Assembly: GCA_015060965.1 (NCBI GenBank)
Contig: SUXN01000005.1
Location: 1 to 64,000 of the forward strand
Length of the DNA stretch: 64,000 nt
Direction of reading: 5' to 3'
Source of the DNA: Bacteroidales bacterium
GTDB taxonomy: Bacteria > Bacteroidota > Bacteroidia > Bacteroidales > Bacteroidaceae
This document shows, piece by piece, positions 34,535-44,530 of this stretch. A program made the position numbers and the translations under genes. The first letter of the stretch is position 1. Every line of letters begins with the position of its first letter. A model generated the notes under the pieces. It did not search any database, was not told the DNA's origin, and saw only the letters and a list, made by a program, of their open reading frames with translations.

Positions 34535-37366
34535 TTACAACTCCTTCGCCAGATAAGGCGCCGTGCACCCTACCCCTTTGGCAACAATCTCCTCGGGGGT
34601 ACCGGTAGCCATGACCATACCGCCGTCGCGGCCACCTTCGGGGCCCATATCGATGATGTAGTCGGCCATCTTTATCACGTCAAGGTTATGCTCAATGATT
34701 ATTACGGTATTACCCTTGTCGACCAGGCGGTTCACCACACCCATGAGTACACGTATATCCTCGAAATGCAATCCTGTAGTAGGCTCGTCGAGCAGATAGA
34801 GAGTCTTGCCCGTATCACGTTTTGAGAGTTCTGTCGCCAGTTTCACACGCTGGCTCTCACCACCCGACAGCGTTGTAGACGGTTGTCCCAGCTTTATGTA
34901 ACCGAGGCCTACATCCTGCAACACCTTTATCTTGTTGAGGATTGTGGGAACATTCTCAAAGAACTCCACAGCCATGTTTATTGTCATGTCGAGCACATCG
35001 GCAATGGATTTCCCCTTGTAACGCACCTCGAGCGTCTCGCGGTTGTAACGCTTGCCGTGGCACACCTCACAAGGGACCATCACGTCGGGAAGGAAATTCA
35101 TCTCAAGCGTCTTGTAGCCGTTACCGCTGCAGGCCTCACAGCGTCCGCCCGACACATTGAACGAGAAGCGTCCGGGCTTGTAGCCGCGGATTTTCGCCTC
35201 GGGAAGGTCTACAAACAGGTTGCGTATATCGGAGAAGACTCCTGTATATGTAGCAGGGTTGGAACGCGGTGTGCGCCCCAACGGTGACTGGTCAACATCC
35301 ACAATCTTGTCAATGTGCTCAATGCCCTCAATACGGTCATAAGGCAACGGCTCACGCAATGCGCGATAGAAATATTTAGCAAGAATCGGCTGAAGAGTAT
35401 CATTCACGAGCGAGGACTTTCCGCCACCCGAAACACCGGTGACACAGATGAGCTTACCCAGCGGGAACTCGACATCGATATTCTTGAGGTTGTTTCCACG
35501 CGCACCGAAAATCTTTATAGAATGGCCGTTACCCTCACGACGCTTGGCAGGAACTTCAATCCTCTCCTTACCGTTGAGGAAACGTGCCGTCATGGTATCG
35601 CCCTTGAGCATCTGCTCTGGAGTGCCGGCAAAGACCACCTCACCACCCTTGCGGCCAGCCTTGGGGCCGAGGTCTATCACATAGTCGGCCGCAAGCATTA
35701 TGTCACGGTCGTGCTCAACAACAATCACCGTATTGCCTATGTCACGCAGACTCTTGAGAGAGTTTATGAGCCTGTCGTTATCGCGCGGATGCAGTCCGAT
35801 GCTCGGTTCGTCAAGGATGTAGAACACATTGACCAGCTGGGAGCCCACCTGAGTGGCAAGACGTATGCGCTGACCCTCACCGCCCGACAACGATGCCGAA
35901 GCACGGTTCAGCGACAGATAACCCAAGCCCACATCGAGCAGGAAGCCTATGCGCGACTGTATCTCCTTTATTATCTCACCGGCAATGGCACGCTGCTTGT
36001 CGCTGAGTAGCGCGTCAACATTCTTAAGCCATTCGTGAAGCTGCGAAATGTCCATTGATGCAAGCTCGGCAATATTCTTGCCACCCAAGCGGTAATGCAA
36101 TGCCTCCTTGTTAAGACGCGCACCGCCACACTCGGGGCAGGTATGCATCACCGAGAACTGCTCGGCCCAACGCATCTCCTTTGCCGAGACGCTTGTATCT
36201 TTCTGCTGCTGGATATATTTGACAAGACCGTCATAGGTCGATATGCTGTCGTAGAACATCTCAGATGAATTGTTCAGTTTGAGAGGTACAGGCGAGCCGT
36301 AAAGAATCTCGTCTATCGCCTCATCGCCCAACTGATCCACCGGAGTCTTCAGGTCGGCATCGTACCTTGCAAGCACAGCCTCAATCTGCTGGAAGATTGA
36401 CGAGCGTCGATATTTACCCAACGGCGCCAATGCACCGTCGTAGACAGACAGCGAACGGTCGGGAACCACCTTGTCAACATCCACCTGACTCACCACGCCC
36501 AATCCTTTACACTTGGGGCAGAAGCCCTGCGGAGAGTTGAAAGAGAAGTTATGCGGGTCGGGTTCTTTATATGAAAGGCCTGTCACAGGACACATAAGGC
36601 GCTTGCTGTAATGACGCACCGTGCCCGACGGCATCTCCATTATCATTATGAGGCCGTCGCCCTGCGCCAATGTCGTTGCAAGGCTCTGTTTAAGGCGCTG
36701 CGTGTCCTTGGCATCCACCGCCAGTTTATCGACAACAACCTCTATATCATGGTTCTTGTAACGCTCCAGCATCATACCGCGCGACATCTCGCACAATTCG
36801 CCATCGATGCGAACGTTCAGGTAACCTTTTCGCATCATCTGCTCAAAGAGTTCCTTGTAATGTCCCTTGCGCGCCTTTACGAGGGGCGCAAGCATATATA
36901 TCTTCTTGCCGTCGTAATCATTGAGAATGAGGTCAAGGATCTGCTCTTCGGTATACTTCACCATCTTCTCACCCGACAGGTAAGAGTAAGCATCGGCTGC
37001 ACGGGAAAAGAGCAGACGCAGATAGTCATATATCTCGGTTGTTGTGCCCACCGTGGAACGGGGATTCTTGTTGGTAGTCTTCTGTTCAATGGATATCACA
37101 GGACTCAAGCCTGTTATCTTGTCCACATCGGGGCGCTCCATGCCACCGAGGAAGTTTCGCGCATAGGTAGAGAACGTCTCAAGGTAACGGCGCTGCCCCT
37201 CGGCAAATATCGTATCAAAAGCCAATGAAGACTTTCCGCTGCCGCTGAGGCCCGTGACAACGGTCAACGAATCATGCGGTATCTCCACATCAATATTCTT
37301 GAGGTTATGCACACGCGCGCCGAACACCTCAATCTTTCCCTTTTCCTCTTCTGCTTTGCTCATCAT
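34535..37366 (-). CDS. uvrA: excinuclease ABC subunit A
   Basis: 943 aa, normal length. First ATPase: Walker [24 protein letters not shown] (39-61); second: [18 protein letters not shown] signatures [14 protein letters not shown] and [15 protein letters not shown]; Walker B regions [13 protein letters not shown] and [10 protein letters not shown]. The C-terminal zinc module is intact (CEAC and CEVC). The first module reads MCPVTG where C-x-x-C is usual, so it lacks one Cys, although CPKC follows. UvrA detects bulky DNA damage with UvrB in nucleotide excision repair. It lies 15 nt behind the CHU_C-domain gene. Confidence 0.96.
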   Translation of the reverse strand: MMSKAEEEKGKIEVFGARVHNLKNIDVEIPHDSLTVVTGLSGSGKSSLAFDTIFAEGQRRYLETFSTYARNFLGGMERPDVDKITGLSPVISIEQKTTNKNPRSTVGTTTEIYDYLRLLFSRAADAYSYLSGEKMVKYTEEQILDLILNDYDGKKIYMLAPLVKARKGHYKELFEQMMRKGYLNVRIDGELCEMSRGMMLERYKNHDIEVVVDKLAVDAKDTQRLKQSLATTLAQGDGLIMIMEMPSGTVRHYSKRLMCPVTGLSYKEPDPHNFSFNSPQGFCPKCKGLGVVSQVDVDKVVPDRSLSVYDGALAPLGKYRRSSIFQQIEAVLARYDADLKTPVDQLGDEAIDEILYGSPVPLKLNNSSEMFYDSISTYDGLVKYIQQQKDTSVSAKEMRWAEQFSVMHTCPECGGARLNKEALHYRLGGKNIAELASMDISQLHEWLKNVDALLSDKQRAIAGEIIKEIQSRIGFLLDVGLGYLSLNRASASLSGGEGQRIRLATQVGSQLVNVFYILDEPSIGLHPRDNDRLINSLKSLRDIGNTVIVVEHDRDIMLAADYVIDLGPKAGRKGGEVVFAGTPEQMLKGDTMTARFLNGKERIEVPAKRREGNGHSIKIFGARGNNLKNIDVEFPLGKLICVTGVSGGGKSSLVNDTLQPILAKYFYRALREPLPYDRIEGIEHIDKIVDVDQSPLGRTPRSNPATYTGVFSDIRNLFVDLPEAKIRGYKPGRFSFNVSGGRCEACSGNGYKTLEMNFLPDVMVPCEVCHGKRYNRETLEVRYKGKSIADVLDMTINMAVEFFENVPTILNKIKVLQDVGLGYIKLGQPSTTLSGGESQRVKLATELSKRDTGKTLYLLDEPTTGLHFEDIRVLMGVVNRLVDKGNTVIIIEHNLDVIKMADYIIDMGPEGGRDGGMVMATGTPEEIVAKGVGCTAPYLAKEL

Positions 37367-37381
37367 TGCTCATCTATTTTT

Positions 37382-38110
37382 TTAGGGTGCAGCAGTCTCC
37401 TCGGTATATCCACGGAGCAGGTTAACATCGCGACGTATCTCATACCTGATGCCATCGGCACCTTTGGCATCTATCACAACATAGTAGACACCGGGCTTAA
37501 CAGGCTTTCCCTTGTATGTTCCGTCCCAACCGCAATCCTCACAGCCTATCTGGTCAATGCCCCACGAATAGAGCTGCTGGCCCCAACGGTTGTATATCGC
37601 ACCGCTGAATGAGACTATAGACTTAACGTTGAACACGTTGTAATAGTCATTTATGCCGTCACCATTGGGCGAGAAAGCATTGGGTGCTTCAAGGTTCGAC
37701 TCGGAAAGCACCACGCGGAAAGGTTCATACACCTCGGCGCCGAACTCCCAATATATCTCACTGTCCGTTCGGCTTGTATATACAATCACCGGCTGCACAA
37801 TAGTTGCGCCGCTTTCACGGAGTTCTATCTCCACTTCATTGTCATAGCGTACGAGATATGGCTCCGTCTCGCCCTCCTTGAAGAACTCCCATGAACAGAC
37901 AAGAGAGTAACCGTCAACCTCTTCGGCATTGGCATACAGTTTGAGCACTACAGGTGCCTCTCCCGAGAACTCTCCACCTGCAGAGAGTTCTGTCATCTCA
38001 CCATCCTTATCGGTAACCTCGGCAAAAGGCTCCGGAGCCTCAATATCCACCTGTGCCCCCGCACTCAATGCAAACAGAGGCAACAGCAACATCAGCAAGT
38101 ATCTTTTCAT
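37382..38110 (-). CDS. secreted protein with gliding-motility-associated (CHU_C/T9SS type B) C-terminal domain
   Basis: 242 aa. Signal peptide [20 protein letters not shown]; residues about 25-135 form an Ig-like beta region; residues 142-235 are the CHU_C domain: [49 protein letters not shown] and RRDVNLLRG. In Bacteroidetes with a type IX secretion system this domain directs export; many gut Bacteroidales carry such proteins without the system, so export by T9SS cannot be assumed. It is upstream of and probably co-transcribed with uvrA, an odd pairing. Confidence 0.88.
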   Translation of the reverse strand: MKRYLLMLLLPLFALSAGAQVDIEAPEPFAEVTDKDGEMTELSAGGEFSGEAPVVLKLYANAEEVDGYSLVCSWEFFKEGETEPYLVRYDNEVEIELRESGATIVQPVIVYTSRTDSEIYWEFGAEVYEPFRVVLSESNLEAPNAFSPNGDGINDYYNVFNVKSIVSFSGAIYNRWGQQLYSWGIDQIGCEDCGWDGTYKGKPVKPGVYYVVIDAKGADGIRYEIRRDVNLLRGYTEETAAP

Positions 38111-38184
38111 AAATATTCAATCTTAAATCATTAACGCAAGAAAACGGCAATTAGTACATAGCACGCCCCGTACGTTCCAAAAAA

Positions 38185-38217
38185 CAAAAATAATAAATCC
38201 AAGCGACAAAACAGCAA
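38185..38217 (-). promoter_or_regulatory. possible promoter for the CHU_C-uvrA operon
   Basis: Minus strand TATTTTTG (38192-38185), with a TTG at 38217-38215 after 22 nt. Confidence 0.4.
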
Positions 38218-38303
38218 CAAGCCTCCATTTTTAAGTTTCTTATACAATCTTCACCGCCGACAAAGCAAATAGAGAAAGTTTTTCGGGGCAACACAATCCA
38301 TTA

Positions 38304-38337
38304 TTGACAATTATGTTGTATCTTCGCATAGATTTGC
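38304..38337 (+). promoter_or_regulatory. promoter for the LysM gene
   Basis: TTG (38304-38306), 22-nt spacer, perfect -7 TAGATTTGC (38329-38337), 49 nt before the ATG. Confidence 0.6.
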
Positions 38338-38385
38338 GGTAGTGTGCACTCCGCATTGCAACAAACAAACAGAGAACATACAGAC

Positions 38386-40257
38386 ATGAAAAAATTCAGA
38401 CATATTCTCATTCTTATTGCCCTGTTCATATTCACAGCCGTTGCCAACGCACAGAACGGGGAGTTCATCAACCATAAGGTCACACAGGGCCAGACACTTT
38501 TCTCAATCTCGAAGATGTACGACACCACTGTCGAAGTCATTGTAAGACACAACCCGGGAAGTGCAAAGAAACTCTCGATAGGCCAGACTCTGAGAATCCC
38601 CAAACAGAAAGCAAGTGCAAAGAGTTCAAGCGATGAGGATGTAGTGCGTAACGGCAAGCTATACCACACCATCCGCAGCAAGGAGACACTCTTCAGCCTT
38701 GGCAAAAAGTATGGTGTCACTCCCGATGAGATATGCGCAGCGAACCCGGGCCTATCGATAAACAATTTTCCGGTGGGCAAGGAGATCGTCATCCCCAACC
38801 AGAATATCAGAACATCCGGAACAAAGAAGGAGACTTCATTCAAGTTTGTGACTGTAGAAAAGGACAATACCCCAAAGATTGAAAAGACCCATAAAGTCAA
38901 GAGACGCGAGACCATTGAAAAGATATGCAAGAAATACGAGATTAGCGTTGAGGATTTCCTCAAGGTAAACCCCGACCTTGTCGGCAAGGAGGTAAAACGC
39001 AAGATGATTGTCAACATTCCTGCAAAGAGGACCGCCAAGGACGAGGTTGTTGAATACAAGGAGCTCATAGTCAACACACCGGTAGTTGAGCCGGAGGAAG
39101 AAGAGGTGTACGACCGCTTCGGTGACGGCGACACACGTATTGCCGTGGTACTGCCCTTCCTGCTTGACCGCTACTCACCCGAAGAGCAGGGACGTATGGT
39201 GGAGTTCTATCAGGGATTCCTCATGGCCGTCGAGAGGCTGAAACGCGAGGGACACTCCATGGAGATAAATACATTCGACACAGGATTCAAGGACAAGAGC
39301 CTCAATGACCTGTTGTCAAGCGGTGCCCTTGACAAGATGGACCTCATTATCGGAGCCTACTACCCCAACCACAACAAGGAGTTGGGCAAGTTCGCAAAAG
39401 AGAAGGAGATTCCGCTGGTGATACCTTTCTCCAACAAGAAAGACGAGCTCTTCAACAACCCGATGGCATTCTTTGTGAACACACTCCAAGCTGCCGTGTT
39501 GCCCGATGTTGCACGTAATTTTGTGACAACATTCCCCAATGCCAATGTCATCTTCGTGGAAGACACCATAAAGAGCAACAAACGCGACTTCATAAAGGCC
39601 CTGACCGTGGAACTTGACAGGAACAGCATCCCTTACACCACTGTACAGATGGAGCAGATTGCCTTCAACGAAAAAGATATAGAAGAAGAGGAAGATGGAA
39701 TTGTCCTGCCTTTTACATCTTTGGCAGTCGAGGGCAGAGAGAACATCATCATCCCGATGTCATCATCAAAAGAGACACTCAACAGGATTCTCCCGAGCAT
39801 GGTTATGGCAAACGTGCTGGACACCGCCCTGATGAACGATTTCAGACTGTTCGGATATCCCGAATGGCAGGTTTATGCACAGCAGGCACGCGAGCAGCTG
39901 TATGAGGTAGACACATACTTCTATGCTACATTCTTCACACACTTCTCACTGCCCGAGGCCACAAGATTCCAGAACGACTTCATCCGTTGGTACAACCGCG
40001 ACCTGCAGAAGATATACCCACGCTACGGAATGTTGGGTTACGACATCGGTTACCAGTTCCTGCTTGCGACAATCCTCTACGGCAGCCAGATGCCACAGAA
40101 GATAAACGAATTGCAGTTTGACCCATTGCAGTCGGGCTTCAAGTTCGAGCGACTTGATGGCCGCGGTGCCATGATGAACAAGAAACTCTTCTTCATCCAC
40201 TATACAAGAAAGTATAACATTGAAAAGATAGACCTTGACAAATGCGAAGAATTTTAA
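38386..40257 (+). CDS. LysM-repeat protein with periplasmic-binding-like domain
   Basis: 623 aa from MKKFRHILILIALFIFTAVANAQ (signal peptide). Three LysM repeats: residues about 28-72 (HKVTQGQTLFSISKMY), 93-137 (HTIRSKETLFSLGKKYG) and 167-212 (HKVKRRETIEKICKKYE). From about residue 255 a type-1 periplasmic-binding-protein-like domain follows (IAVVLPFLLDRYSPEEQGRM, FYQGFLMAVERLKREGHSMEINTFDTG, DLIIGAYYPNHNKELGKFAKEKEIPLVIPFS). LysM binds peptidoglycan; the second domain usually binds small ligands. Overlaps the next gene by 16 nt. Probably an envelope maintenance or sensing protein in the periplasm. Confidence 0.88.
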   Translation: MKKFRHILILIALFIFTAVANAQNGEFINHKVTQGQTLFSISKMYDTTVEVIVRHNPGSAKKLSIGQTLRIPKQKASAKSSSDEDVVRNGKLYHTIRSKETLFSLGKKYGVTPDEICAANPGLSINNFPVGKEIVIPNQNIRTSGTKKETSFKFVTVEKDNTPKIEKTHKVKRRETIEKICKKYEISVEDFLKVNPDLVGKEVKRKMIVNIPAKRTAKDEVVEYKELIVNTPVVEPEEEEVYDRFGDGDTRIAVVLPFLLDRYSPEEQGRMVEFYQGFLMAVERLKREGHSMEINTFDTGFKDKSLNDLLSSGALDKMDLIIGAYYPNHNKELGKFAKEKEIPLVIPFSNKKDELFNNPMAFFVNTLQAAVLPDVARNFVTTFPNANVIFVEDTIKSNKRDFIKALTVELDRNSIPYTTVQMEQIAFNEKDIEEEEDGIVLPFTSLAVEGRENIIIPMSSSKETLNRILPSMVMANVLDTALMNDFRLFGYPEWQVYAQQAREQLYEVDTYFYATFFTHFSLPEATRFQNDFIRWYNRDLQKIYPRYGMLGYDIGYQFLLATILYGSQMPQKINELQFDPLQSGFKFERLDGRGAMMNKKLFFIHYTRKYNIEKIDLDKCEEF

Positions 40258-40928
40258 GCATAATAGCAATAGCATTGTTTGCCGCCAATGTATCGGCACA
40301 GATAGAAGAGCCGCGCAGGATGCTTGAGGTTGGCGTTGCAGGCGGTCTCAACCTCAACAAGGTTGAATTCCAGCCTTCGATGCGCCAGAAGCTGTTCAAC
40401 GGCATCAATGGCGGTATAAGCCTGCGTTACACAAGCGAGAAATATTTCAGTATGATTTGTGCCGCACAGATAGAGGTTAACTTCTCACAGCGAGGTTGGG
40501 AAGAGGATTTTGACGACGGTACCGACAACAGATATTACAGACAGCTGAACTATATTGAAGTACCGCTGTTCGCACACCTGTCATGGGGCAAGGAGGAGAA
40601 AGGATTCCAGTTCTTCATCAATCTGGGCCCGCAGTTCGGGTTCTTCATCAGTGATAGTGAGACATACGAAGGCGATTGGAAACCCGAGGAACGCCCCGCG
40701 TCACTGCAGCCCGTATACGGCAAGGAAGTATACAACAAATTCGATTACGGAATAGCTGGTGGTGCCGGAATAGAACTGAAGACAAAAGCCGGCAATTTCT
40801 TTATTGAAGGACGTTACTACTATGGTCTTGCCGATATCTTCAACAACTCCAAACTCGACGATTTCGGCCGCTCGGCCAACCAGACCATAACAGCCAGGCT
40901 CGGATATTCAATACCGATATTCAAATAA
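40242..40928 (+). CDS. outer-membrane beta-barrel protein
   Basis: 228 aa with a signal peptide (MRRILSIIAIALFAANVSAQ). Typical PorT/OMP_b-brl-2 strands: MLEVGVAGGLNLNKVEF, YFSMICAAQIEVNFSQRGW, YRQLNYIEVPLFAHLSWG, FQFFINLGPQFGFFISD, FDYGIAGGAGIELKTKAGNFFIEGRYYYGLADIF and TARLGYSIPIFK. The gene overlaps the LysM gene by 16 nt, so both are translated together; they may bridge peptidoglycan and outer membrane. It ends before a strong terminator. Confidence 0.87.
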   Translation: MRRILSIIAIALFAANVSAQIEEPRRMLEVGVAGGLNLNKVEFQPSMRQKLFNGINGGISLRYTSEKYFSMICAAQIEVNFSQRGWEEDFDDGTDNRYYRQLNYIEVPLFAHLSWGKEEKGFQFFINLGPQFGFFISDSETYEGDWKPEERPASLQPVYGKEVYNKFDYGIAGGAGIELKTKAGNFFIEGRYYYGLADIFNNSKLDDFGRSANQTITARLGYSIPIFK

Positions 40929-40939
40929 GAGAGCAACAA

Positions 40940-40976
40940 AAAAATAACGATGTCTGACGACATCGTTATTTTTTAT
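40940..40976 (+). terminator. rho-independent terminator
   Basis: Perfect stem AAATAACGATGTC with GACATCGTTATTT around loop TGAC, then T-rich. It also has an A-run on the other side, so it may serve the convergent rfbB operon as well. Confidence 0.9.
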
Positions 40977-41007
40977 TTAGGCTTTACCTAAAGCTGAACT
41001 TCCTGTC

Positions 41008-42144
41008 TTATCTGTTCTTGTACATATCATCATAGTACTTCTCGTACTCACCGCTGGTGATATTGTCCATCCACTCCTGATTGTCAAGATACCACTGCAC
41101 AGTCTTCTCGATACCCTCCTCGAACTGCAAGCTGGGCTCCCAACCGAGCTCACGCTGCAATTTTGTAGAGTCGATAGCATAACGCAGGTCGTGGCCGGCA
41201 CGGTCAGTGACATAAGTTATGAGGTCAAGCGATGCGCCCTCGGGATTACCCAACATACGGTCTACGGTCTTTATAATCACCTTTATGATATCGATATTCT
41301 TCCACTCGTTGAAGCCGCCGATGTTGTATGTATCGGCAATCTTGCCGTTGTGGAAAATCACATCTATTGCACGGGCATGGTCAACGACATACAACCAGTC
41401 ACGTACATTCTCGCCCTTACCATATACCGGCAATGGTTTACGGTGACGAATGTTGTTTATGAAGAGCGGAATCAGTTTCTCAGGGAACTGGTAAGGACCA
41501 TAATTGTTCGAACAGTTTGTCACCACAGTAGGCATACCGTATGTATCGTGGAAGGCACGTACAAAGTGGTCGCTGCTTGCCTTTGAGGCAGAGTAAGGGC
41601 TATGAGGATTGTACTTTGTCGTCTCGTAGAAGAAATCCTCACCATAAGCCAAGTGATGCTCGCCCGACGAAGCTGTCGTTGTGAATGGGGGCTCAATACC
41701 CTCGGGATGTGTCAGCTCAAGTGCTCCGTATACCTCATCGGTCGAGATATGGTAGAAGCGCTTGCCCTCGTACTTCTCGGGCAATGATTCCCAATAAACC
41801 TTTGCTGCCTGCAGAAGCGACAGGGTACCCATAACGTTTGTACGCGCAAAGGTGAACGGGTCCTTGATGGAACGGTCAACATGGCTCTCGGCAGCCAAGT
41901 GAATTATGCCGTCTACATTATGCTCCTTCATCAACTGCAGCATCAGCTCATAATCACATATATCAGCCTTTACAAATGTATAGTTCGGTTTATCCTCAAC
42001 ATCTTTAAGGTTTGCAAGGTTACCCGCATATGTAAGCTTGTCCACATTGATTATATGATAGTCGGGATATTTGTTCACGAAAAGGCGCACCACATGGCTG
42101 CCGATAAAGCCGGCACCGCCGGTTACTATTATACTGCGTTTCAT
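41008..42144 (-). CDS. rfbB: dTDP-glucose 4,6-dehydratase
   Basis: 378 aa extended SDR. NAD-binding TGGAGFIGSHVVRLF, HLAAESHVDRSI, STDEVYGAL, the YSASKASSDHFVRAF catalytic Tyr-Lys, TNCSNNYGPYQFPEKLIPL and VRDWLYVVDHARAI. Converts dTDP-glucose to dTDP-4-keto-6-deoxyglucose, second step of dTDP-L-rhamnose synthesis. Last gene of the rfbACDB run, 11 nt after rfbD, ending at the shared terminator. Confidence 0.97.
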   Translation of the reverse strand: MKRSIIVTGGAGFIGSHVVRLFVNKYPDYHIINVDKLTYAGNLANLKDVEDKPNYTFVKADICDYELMLQLMKEHNVDGIIHLAAESHVDRSIKDPFTFARTNVMGTLSLLQAAKVYWESLPEKYEGKRFYHISTDEVYGALELTHPEGIEPPFTTTASSGEHHLAYGEDFFYETTKYNPHSPYSASKASSDHFVRAFHDTYGMPTVVTNCSNNYGPYQFPEKLIPLFINNIRHRKPLPVYGKGENVRDWLYVVDHARAIDVIFHNGKIADTYNIGGFNEWKNIDIIKVIIKTVDRMLGNPEGASLDLITYVTDRAGHDLRYAIDSTKLQRELGWEPSLQFEEGIEKTVQWYLDNQEWMDNITSGEYEKYYDDMYKNR

Positions 42145-42155
42145 ATCCTAAAAAA

Positions 42156-43025
42156 TTATCTGTTATTGGCTTTAATTCTTTTGATACAATACTCCATGGA
42201 CTCACGCCAATGCGGAATATCGATATCGAATGTATTCTTTATCTTTGTCTTGTCGAGTACCGAGTAAGGCGGACGTGTCACCGGTGACGGGAACTCGCTG
42301 CTGTGACATGGGTTTATGCGGCAAGAAGTGTTGCCGGCTGCCGCTGCAATCTCGACAGCGAAGTCATACCATGAGCAGACACCCTCATCCGAGAAATGAT
42401 ATATGCCCTCATTATCCTCGTACACACCGGCCTCAATGATTGAGAATATCGCAAGCGCAAGGTCACCGGCATATGTAGGAGTACCTACCTGATCAAACAC
42501 AACGTTAATACTCTCTCTTTCCGCGGTCAAGCGCATCATCGTCTTGAGAAAGTTGTTCCCGAACTCACTGTACAGCCATGCTGTACGGAATATTAGTGCC
42601 TTGCAACCGCTCTGCGCGATAGCCTCCTCACCATGCAGTTTCGTACGGCCATAGACGCCAAGCGGATCAAGCGGCATATCCTCCTTACGCGGAGTGTTTC
42701 CCTCGCGACCGAACACATAATCGGTAGAAACATGGAAGAGCGTACCGCCGACCTCTTTCATGGCACGGGCAAGGTTACCTACAGCTGTTGCATTTATCAG
42801 TTCCGCCATAGCCTCATCACTCTCGGCCTTGTCCACGTTTGTATACGCGGCACAGTTCACTATGGCCTCAATGGCACACTCTTTTACCACACGCATTACG
42901 GCATCGCTATCTGTTATATCCAACTCGGCAACATCAGTAAAGATGTAGTTGTTGGGAGAAACCGCACCAAGACGTCGCATCTCGCAACCCAACTGACCAT
43001 TGGCCCCTGTAACAAGAATATTCAT
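42156..43025 (-). CDS. rfbD: dTDP-4-dehydrorhamnose reductase
   Basis: 289 aa from MNILVTGANGQLGCEMRRL; the open frame extends upstream into rfbC but this is the family start. HVSTDYVFGREGNTPRKEDMPLDPLGVYGRTKLHGEE contains the catalytic Tyr-Lys (YGRTK); GTPTYAGDLALAIF and the C-terminal RPPYSVLDKTKI are typical. NADPH-dependent last step making dTDP-L-rhamnose. It starts 4 nt after rfbC. Confidence 0.96.
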   Translation of the reverse strand: MNILVTGANGQLGCEMRRLGAVSPNNYIFTDVAELDITDSDAVMRVVKECAIEAIVNCAAYTNVDKAESDEAMAELINATAVGNLARAMKEVGGTLFHVSTDYVFGREGNTPRKEDMPLDPLGVYGRTKLHGEEAIAQSGCKALIFRTAWLYSEFGNNFLKTMMRLTAERESINVVFDQVGTPTYAGDLALAIFSIIEAGVYEDNEGIYHFSDEGVCSWYDFAVEIAAAAGNTSCRINPCHSSEFPSPVTRPPYSVLDKTKIKNTFDIDIPHWRESMEYCIKRIKANNR

Positions 43026-43029
43026 TATG

Positions 43030-43599
43030 TCAATACAATTTTTCGTTATAGTCAAACAGGAACTCCGCATCGGCAAGAGGCTTGCTGAGCTTGTCTTTCT
43101 CCGAAAGGATGACCTTTTCCGAAGGCAGTCTCCAGTCAACGGCTATCTGCTCATCGTTCCATGCAATTGCGCCCTCACTCTCCTTTTTATAATAGTTGTC
43201 GCACTTATACTGGAACACAGCCACCTCGCTCAACACAGCAAAGCCATGTGCAAAGCCACGCGGGACAAAGAACTGACGATGGTTATCCTCAGTCAGTTCC
43301 ACAGCCACATATTTTCCGAATGTCGGTGACCCCTTGCGGATGTCTACTGCAACGTCCAGCACAGCCCCCTTGATACAACGCACAAGTTTGCTCTGGCAAT
43401 AGGGTGGTTTCTGGAAGTGCAATCCCCTAACCACACCATAAGACGACATCGATTGGTTATCCTGCACGAATGTGGTGCGGCAGACATTCTCCTCGAACTC
43501 ACGTTGCGAGAACGATTCATAGAAATAACCTCTGTCATCCCTGAAAATACGAGGCTCCACAATCACCAGCCCCTCTATCTCTGTTTTTATTATATTCAT
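43030..43599 (-). CDS. rfbC: dTDP-4-dehydrorhamnose 3,5-epimerase
   Basis: 189 aa from MNIIKTEIEGLVIVEPRIF; an ATG 12 nt upstream is also possible. Cupin epimerase marks: DDRGYFYESFSQREF, FVQDNQSMSSYGVVRGLHFQ (catalytic His in RGLHFQ), DVAVDIRKGSPTFGKY, FFVPRGFAHGFAVLSE and YKCDNYY. Third enzyme in the rhamnose route. Confidence 0.96.
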   Translation of the reverse strand: MNIIKTEIEGLVIVEPRIFRDDRGYFYESFSQREFEENVCRTTFVQDNQSMSSYGVVRGLHFQKPPYCQSKLVRCIKGAVLDVAVDIRKGSPTFGKYVAVELTEDNHRQFFVPRGFAHGFAVLSEVAVFQYKCDNYYKKESEGAIAWNDEQIAVDWRLPSEKVILSEKDKLSKPLADAEFLFDYNEKLY

Positions 43600-43615
43600 C
43601 TCAAATTCCAAGTTT

Positions 43616-44506
43616 TCATTCAGGAGTATTCTGCTCCTTAGCTATTTTCAATAGATACTGACCGTACTGGTTCTTTATCATTGGCTGTGCTATCTCAACA
43701 AGTCTCTCCGCAGATATCCACCCCATACGGTAAGCAATTCCTTCAAGACAGGCAATCTTGAGTCCCTGACGTTTCTCTATCACCTCTACAAAGATAGAAG
43801 CCTCGGCAAGAGAGTCATGTGTACCGGTATCCAACCATGCGAAGCCGCGCTGCAATGTCTGCACCTTCAGTTCCCCGTCATTAAGGAAATGCTGGTTCAC
43901 AGTAGTAATCTCAAGCTCGCCACGGGCCGATGGTTTTATATTCTTTGCTACCTCCACAACCTTGTTCGGGTAGAAATAAAGACCGACAACAGCATAGTTT
44001 GACTTGGGATGCTGGGGTTTCTCGACAATAGAGAGACAGTTACCCTCCTTATCGAATTCAGCAACACCGTAACGCTCGGGGTCATCCACCCAATAACCGA
44101 ACACTGTAGCCTTGGCATCCTCCTCGGCCGCTCTCACTGCCTCTTTCAACATACCGGAGAAACCGGCACCGTGGAATATGTTGTCACCGAGCACAAGGCA
44201 CACAGAATCATCACCTATAAACTTTTCACCAATGATGAATGCCTGTGCAAGACCATCGGGAGAAGGTTGCTCGGCATACTCGAAATGCACACCATAGTCA
44301 CTTCCGTCACCCAACAGACGCTTGAACGAAGGCAAGTCATAAGGAGTGGATATTATAAGGATATCCCTGATGCCCGCACGCATCAGCACCGATACAGGAT
44401 AATAGATCATCGGCTTGTCATATATGGGCAACAACTGTTTGCTTACACCCTTGGTAATTGGATAAAGGCGTGTGCCTGAACCACCTGCAAGAACAATTCC
44501 TTTCAT
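43616..44506 (-). CDS. rfbA: glucose-1-phosphate thymidylyltransferase
   Basis: 296 aa. [36 protein letters not shown] is the nucleotide- and sugar-binding signature; [32 protein letters not shown] and [18 protein letters not shown] are family segments. It makes dTDP-glucose. It starts only 24 nt after the ABC permease gene with no terminator or -7 element visible in the gap, so the rfb genes may be read from the transporter's transcript. Confidence 0.97.
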   Translation of the reverse strand: MKGIVLAGGSGTRLYPITKGVSKQLLPIYDKPMIYYPVSVLMRAGIRDILIISTPYDLPSFKRLLGDGSDYGVHFEYAEQPSPDGLAQAFIIGEKFIGDDSVCLVLGDNIFHGAGFSGMLKEAVRAAEEDAKATVFGYWVDDPERYGVAEFDKEGNCLSIVEKPQHPKSNYAVVGLYFYPNKVVEVAKNIKPSARGELEITTVNQHFLNDGELKVQTLQRGFAWLDTGTHDSLAEASIFVEVIEKRQGLKIACLEGIAYRMGWISAERLVEIAQPMIKNQYGQYLLKIAKEQNTPE

Positions 44507-44530
44507 TATCGTATAGTTTTATAAGTTAAT

